10,254 bases of DNA from the NCBI GenBank assembly GCA_937911965.1, contig CALDPL010000194.1, positions 1 through 10,254 of the forward strand, given 5' to 3'. Origin of the DNA: an uncultured Allomuricauda sp. Lineage in GTDB: Bacteria > Bacteroidota > Bacteroidia > Flavobacteriales > Flavobacteriaceae. Position numbers and translations under genes: made by a program. Positions within the stretch are counted from its first letter, which is position 1; the number at the start of each line of letters is the position of its first letter. Of the stretch, positions 8,215-10,254 are shown piece after piece. The notes under the pieces were generated by a model. That model saw only the letters and a program-made list of their open reading frames with translations, ran no database searches and had not been told where the DNA came from.

Positions 8215-8796
8215 TTACAAATTTTTAAGCGCCTGTTTAATAATGTTCTCCACGCTTAGTGAAGGTTCCCCGGTGAGCACCTTGTCGACCACCTTCTCGG
8301 ATTGCCTCCTGGGGAAACCGAGAACCTCCAATGCTGATAACGCTTCTTCTTTATTTGTATTGTTCGATCGGGGGGAAACTTCCCCATTGATTTCAACCTT
8401 CAAAATCTTGTCCTTGAGATCGAGGATAAGCCGCTGGGCAGTCTTGGCCCCAATGCCCTTGACCCCTTGTATGGTGGGCACATCCCCCTGTACGATCGCA
8501 TCCCTGACCTCTGTGGGGGAAAGGGAGGAAAGCACCGTCCTCGCAATACTGGGGCCCACTCCGGAAACCGAGATCAAAAGCCGGAACACCTCCCGCTCCG
8601 AAGGCTCACAAAAACCGTAAAGGGTATGGGAGTCCTCCTTGACCAAAAGATGGGTATAGATCAAGAGGTTTTCCCCATCCTTCAAAAGGGAAAAGGTATG
8701 CAGGGATATGTTCACAAAATAACCCACGCCCTGGCATTCCACGATCAGGTGGGTCGGGTACCGTTCTATCAGTCTTCCTCTCAAATGGGCGATCAT
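8215..8796 (-). CDS. ruvA: Holliday junction branch migration complex subunit RuvA
   Basis: A 193-residue protein of typical RuvA length. RuvA binds four-way DNA junctions as a tetramer and loads the RuvB helicase motors, driving branch migration in recombinational repair. Its three domains are visible: an N-terminal OB fold (about 1-64, starting MIAHLRGRLIE, with the GVGYFVNI strand at 23-30), a middle domain with two helix-hairpin-helix motifs (SGVGPSIA 78-85 and KGIGAKTA 113-120), and, after a polar linker (about 137-148), the small RuvB-contacting domain (about 149-193, EALSALEVLGF). The start is ATG at 8794-8796 and the stop is TAA at 8215-8217. It lies 39 bases downstream of maeB, with no convincing promoter in that gap, and 5 bases upstream of sprA, so maeB-ruvA-sprA may be one transcript. 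Identification is secure. Confidence 0.97.
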   Translation of the reverse strand: MIAHLRGRLIERYPTHLIVECQGVGYFVNISLHTFSLLKDGENLLIYTHLLVKEDSHTLYGFCEPSEREVFRLLISVSGVGPSIARTVLSSLSPTEVRDAIVQGDVPTIQGVKGIGAKTAQRLILDLKDKILKVEINGEVSPRSNNTNKEEALSALEVLGFPRRQSEKVVDKVLTGEPSLSVENIIKQALKNL

Positions 8797-8835
8797 AGGT
8801 CAAAAGTTTGGTCAGTGTTCGGCCGTTTCCGGAGC

Positions 8836-9858
8836 TTATTCCGTTCGGGCCAATCTCCGCTTTTCACGTTCCTGGGCGTCGATGACGGCCACGGCCGTCA
8901 TGTTCACCATTTCATCCACACTGGCGCCCAATTGCAGGATATGTGCCGCCCTGGGAAGGCCCAACATGATGGGCCCGATGGAATCCGCCTTGTAGAGTTC
9001 CTTCAGCAGCTTATAGGTGATATTGGCCGCCTCCAAGTTAGGGAAAATAAGGGTATTGACCTTTCTGCCCGCAATTCTGGAAAAGGGAAAATTGTTGTTG
9101 CGCAGTTCCTGGTTCAGGGCAAAATCGGTCTGTATCTCCCCATCCACCACCAAATCCGGGTCCATTTCGTGCAGGATTCCCACGGCCTCCCGTACCTTTT
9201 GGGCATTGGGGTGCTTGGAAGAACCAAAATTGGCATAGGACAACATGGCCATTACCGGGGTGAAGCCAAAGGTCTTGGCCACGTTGGAGGTCATTTGGGC
9301 AATTTCCGCCAGCTCCTGGGCGGTTGGATCTATATTGATGGAGGTGTCCGCCAAGAATAGGGGACCCCGTTCTGTGATCATGATGTTCACCGTGGCGGCC
9401 TTCTTTACCCCTTTGGCCCGGCCCAGGACCTCAAAGACGGGACGAAGGACCCTGGGATAGGCCTTGGAATAGCCCGATATCATCCCATCGGCATCCCCTT
9501 GCTGGAGCATCATGGCCCCAAAATAATTGCGCTTGCCCAAGTCCCCCAGGGCCGAATATTTGGTTTCTCCCTTGCGCTTCCTGGATTCCCAGAATTTCTG
9601 GGCATATTTTTTCCGTATTTCACGGGATTCATCCGATAGGGGATCAATGATCGTGACCTCGGCATCAAAGTCCAGTTTCTTCTTCAAGCGTTCAATAGTG
9701 GCCTTTCGTCCCAAAAGGATGGGAATGGCGATTCCCTCGTCGTGGACGATTTGGGCCGCCTTGACGACATCGAGCAGATCCGCCTCGGCGAAAACAATCC
9801 GTTTGGGGGCCTGTTTGGCCCGGTTGTGCATCAAGCGGACCACCTTGTTGTCGTTCCC
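8836..9858 (-). CDS. maeB: NADP-dependent malic enzyme (MaeB type), C-terminal phosphotransacetylase-like part, 5' truncated
   Basis: About 340 residues of the C-terminal part of a MaeB-type malic enzyme (normally about 750 residues), ending at TAA 8836-8838. MaeB converts malate to pyruvate and CO2 with NADP reduction. Its C-terminal phosphotransacetylase-like domain is mainly regulatory and senses acetyl-CoA. Recognisable segments are NDNKVVRLMHNRAKQAPKR, VFAEAD, the SGYSKAYPRVL block, FLADTSINIDP, SYANFGSSKHPNAQKVREA, VDGEIQTDFALN, FPNLEAANITYKLLKEL and LQLGASVDEMVNM. The whole malic-enzyme catalytic half is missing. Upstream of the NDNK block the same frame runs on to 10233, but as Arg/Ala/Gly-rich nonsense typical of high-GC DNA read out of frame. 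The gene is therefore cut by the junction near 9856, not fused. A stand-alone phosphate acetyltransferase is less likely because the NDNK block fits the MaeB inter-domain region and the gene order is typical, but part of that judgement is from memory. Confidence 0.85.
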   Translation of the reverse strand, partial: GNDNKVVRLMHNRAKQAPKRIVFAEADLLDVVKAAQIVHDEGIAIPILLGRKATIERLKKKLDFDAEVTIIDPLSDESREIRKKYAQKFWESRKRKGETKYSALGDLGKRNYFGAMMLQQGDADGMISGYSKAYPRVLRPVFEVLGRAKGVKKAATVNIMITERGPLFLADTSINIDPTAQELAEIAQMTSNVAKTFGFTPVMAMLSYANFGSSKHPNAQKVREAVGILHEMDPDLVVDGEIQTDFALNQELRNNNFPFSRIAGRKVNTLIFPNLEAANITYKLLKELYKADSIGPIMLGLPRAAHILQLGASVDEMVNMTAVAVIDAQEREKRRLARTE

Positions 9859-9870
9859 GGAGCGGGCGCA
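9853..9870. other. Compositional junction, probable chimeric join
   Basis: The recognisable MaeB sequence ends at the GNDNK residues (9844-9858). From there to the end of the window the DNA changes character. By my count GC is 27/60 (45%) at 9601-9660 and 37/60 (62%) at 9781-9840. It rises to 46/60 (77%) at 9901-9960 and 45/60 (75%) at 10021-10080. The coding frame also shifts to a different minus-strand frame. No inverted repeat, target duplication, transposase or tRNA is visible at the boundary. This favours a chimeric clone, assembly or contamination join over a natural insertion. Confidence 0.75.
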
Positions 9871-10253
9871 CCGGGGAGCACGGCACCCGGCGGCACCGGC
9901 ACCGCAGGCTGCGAAGCCACGGGGCCGGGCGGTGCCCGGTGCACGATCGGTGCCGGATGCGGGCTCGCGCAACCGGCCAGCACCACCACGGCCATCTTCA
10001 CCGGCAGCCCGGTCACCGACGAGACCGCCAGCCGGAACCGCTGCCGGGACCGGCGACCGGAAAGCGGCAGCCGGTACAGCACGAACCACAGCGCCGCACC
10101 GGCGGTGGCGGCCGCTTCCGCATCCTTGAGCACCGCGGGCGCCGGAGCGGCCTTGGAGGTGGGCCGGGCGTTCCACACGCGGGTGGCGAGCACCAGGCCG
10201 AGGACGCAGAACGGGAGCATCAGCCACGGCCACAGCTTCCAGTTGCTGACGAC
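9859..10253 (-). CDS. Partial membrane protein of actinobacterial type, function unknown
   Basis: An uninterrupted minus-strand frame open from the right window edge to the junction. Nearly every codon ends in G or C (for example runs of CTG, GTG, GCC, CCG and CGG), as in high-GC actinomycetes. The other frames give low-complexity Arg/Pro/Ala sequence, so this is the coding frame. The visible peptide begins VVSNWKLWPWLMLPFCVL and has a first hydrophobic segment ending LGLVLATRVWN. A second, weaker one is AGAALWFVLYRLPL, followed by a basic patch (SGRRSRQRFR) and a third hydrophobic stretch MAVVVLAGC. The tail is rich in Pro, Ala and Val and is cut at the junction. LAGC resembles a lipobox, so a separate lipoprotein starting at an internal GTG or ATG is possible. 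I do not recognise the family. An internal ATG lies at 10218-10220, but the frame extends 11 codons further to the edge. Confidence 0.5.
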
Positions 10254-10254
10254 C

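Noticed and set aside
8797..8835. Promoter for ruvA in the 39-base maeB-ruvA gap
   Set aside because: The minus strand has AACTTTTG but no TA at the required position and no suitably spaced TTG. Co-transcription with maeB is simpler.
8467..9360. 297-codon plus-strand frame spanning ruvA and maeB
   Set aside because: It is antisense to two well-supported genes and crosses their intergenic gap. The translation shows no domain.
8836..10233. A single 465-residue protein fusing a high-GC N-terminus to the phosphotransacetylase-like domain
   Set aside because: The first about 125 residues are out-of-frame Arg/Ala/Gly-rich sequence. The true coding frame of that DNA is a different one, so the continuity across the junction is accidental.

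Overview
The window is chromosomal DNA from a member of the Flavobacteriia (Bacteroidota). The main evidence is SprA, the very large outer-membrane translocon of the type IX secretion system, which occurs only in this phylum. Supporting evidence is the flavobacterial form of the TonB N-terminus, the MaeB-type malic enzyme, and a good match to the Bacteroidota promoter consensus (TTG / TAnnTTTG). The large genes have moderately high GC for the group, so a relatively GC-rich marine-type flavobacterium is plausible, but I cannot name a genus.

All real genes lie on the minus strand. Read in the direction of transcription (right to left) they are: the C-terminal part of maeB (about 9858 to 8836); ruvA (8796 to 8215); sprA (8209 to 1103, about 70% of the window); a short gap holding a likely intrinsic terminator and a strong promoter match; gcvH (995 to 615); a vanZ-family membrane protein overlapping gcvH by 8 bases (622 to 215); an AT-rich gap; and the N-terminus of a TonB-type energy transducer (162 to 1, running off the window). 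Many long open frames on the plus strand are antisense shadows of sprA.

In function this is mostly core content: central carbon metabolism (MaeB), Holliday-junction processing (RuvA), protein export for adhesins, enzymes and gliding (SprA), one-carbon/glycine metabolism (GcvH), a small membrane protein, and energy transduction to the outer membrane (TonB). SprA is the only specialised component. I see no mobile element, CRISPR array, rRNA, tRNA or novel multigene system.

The most notable irregularity is at about 9853-9870. The malic enzyme reading frame stops being recognisable and the sequence changes abruptly to roughly 75-77% GC DNA with actinobacterial-type codon use (to 10254). That segment carries part of an unrelated minus-strand membrane protein gene. 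There is no mobile element or repeat at the boundary and an essential-type gene is cut in half, so a chimeric assembly or contamination join is the likeliest explanation. The 465-codon frame spanning it (8836-10233) should not be annotated as one protein. Two smaller observations are a GC-rich palindrome inserted in frame in a linker of SprA, and a TTG start for SprA.
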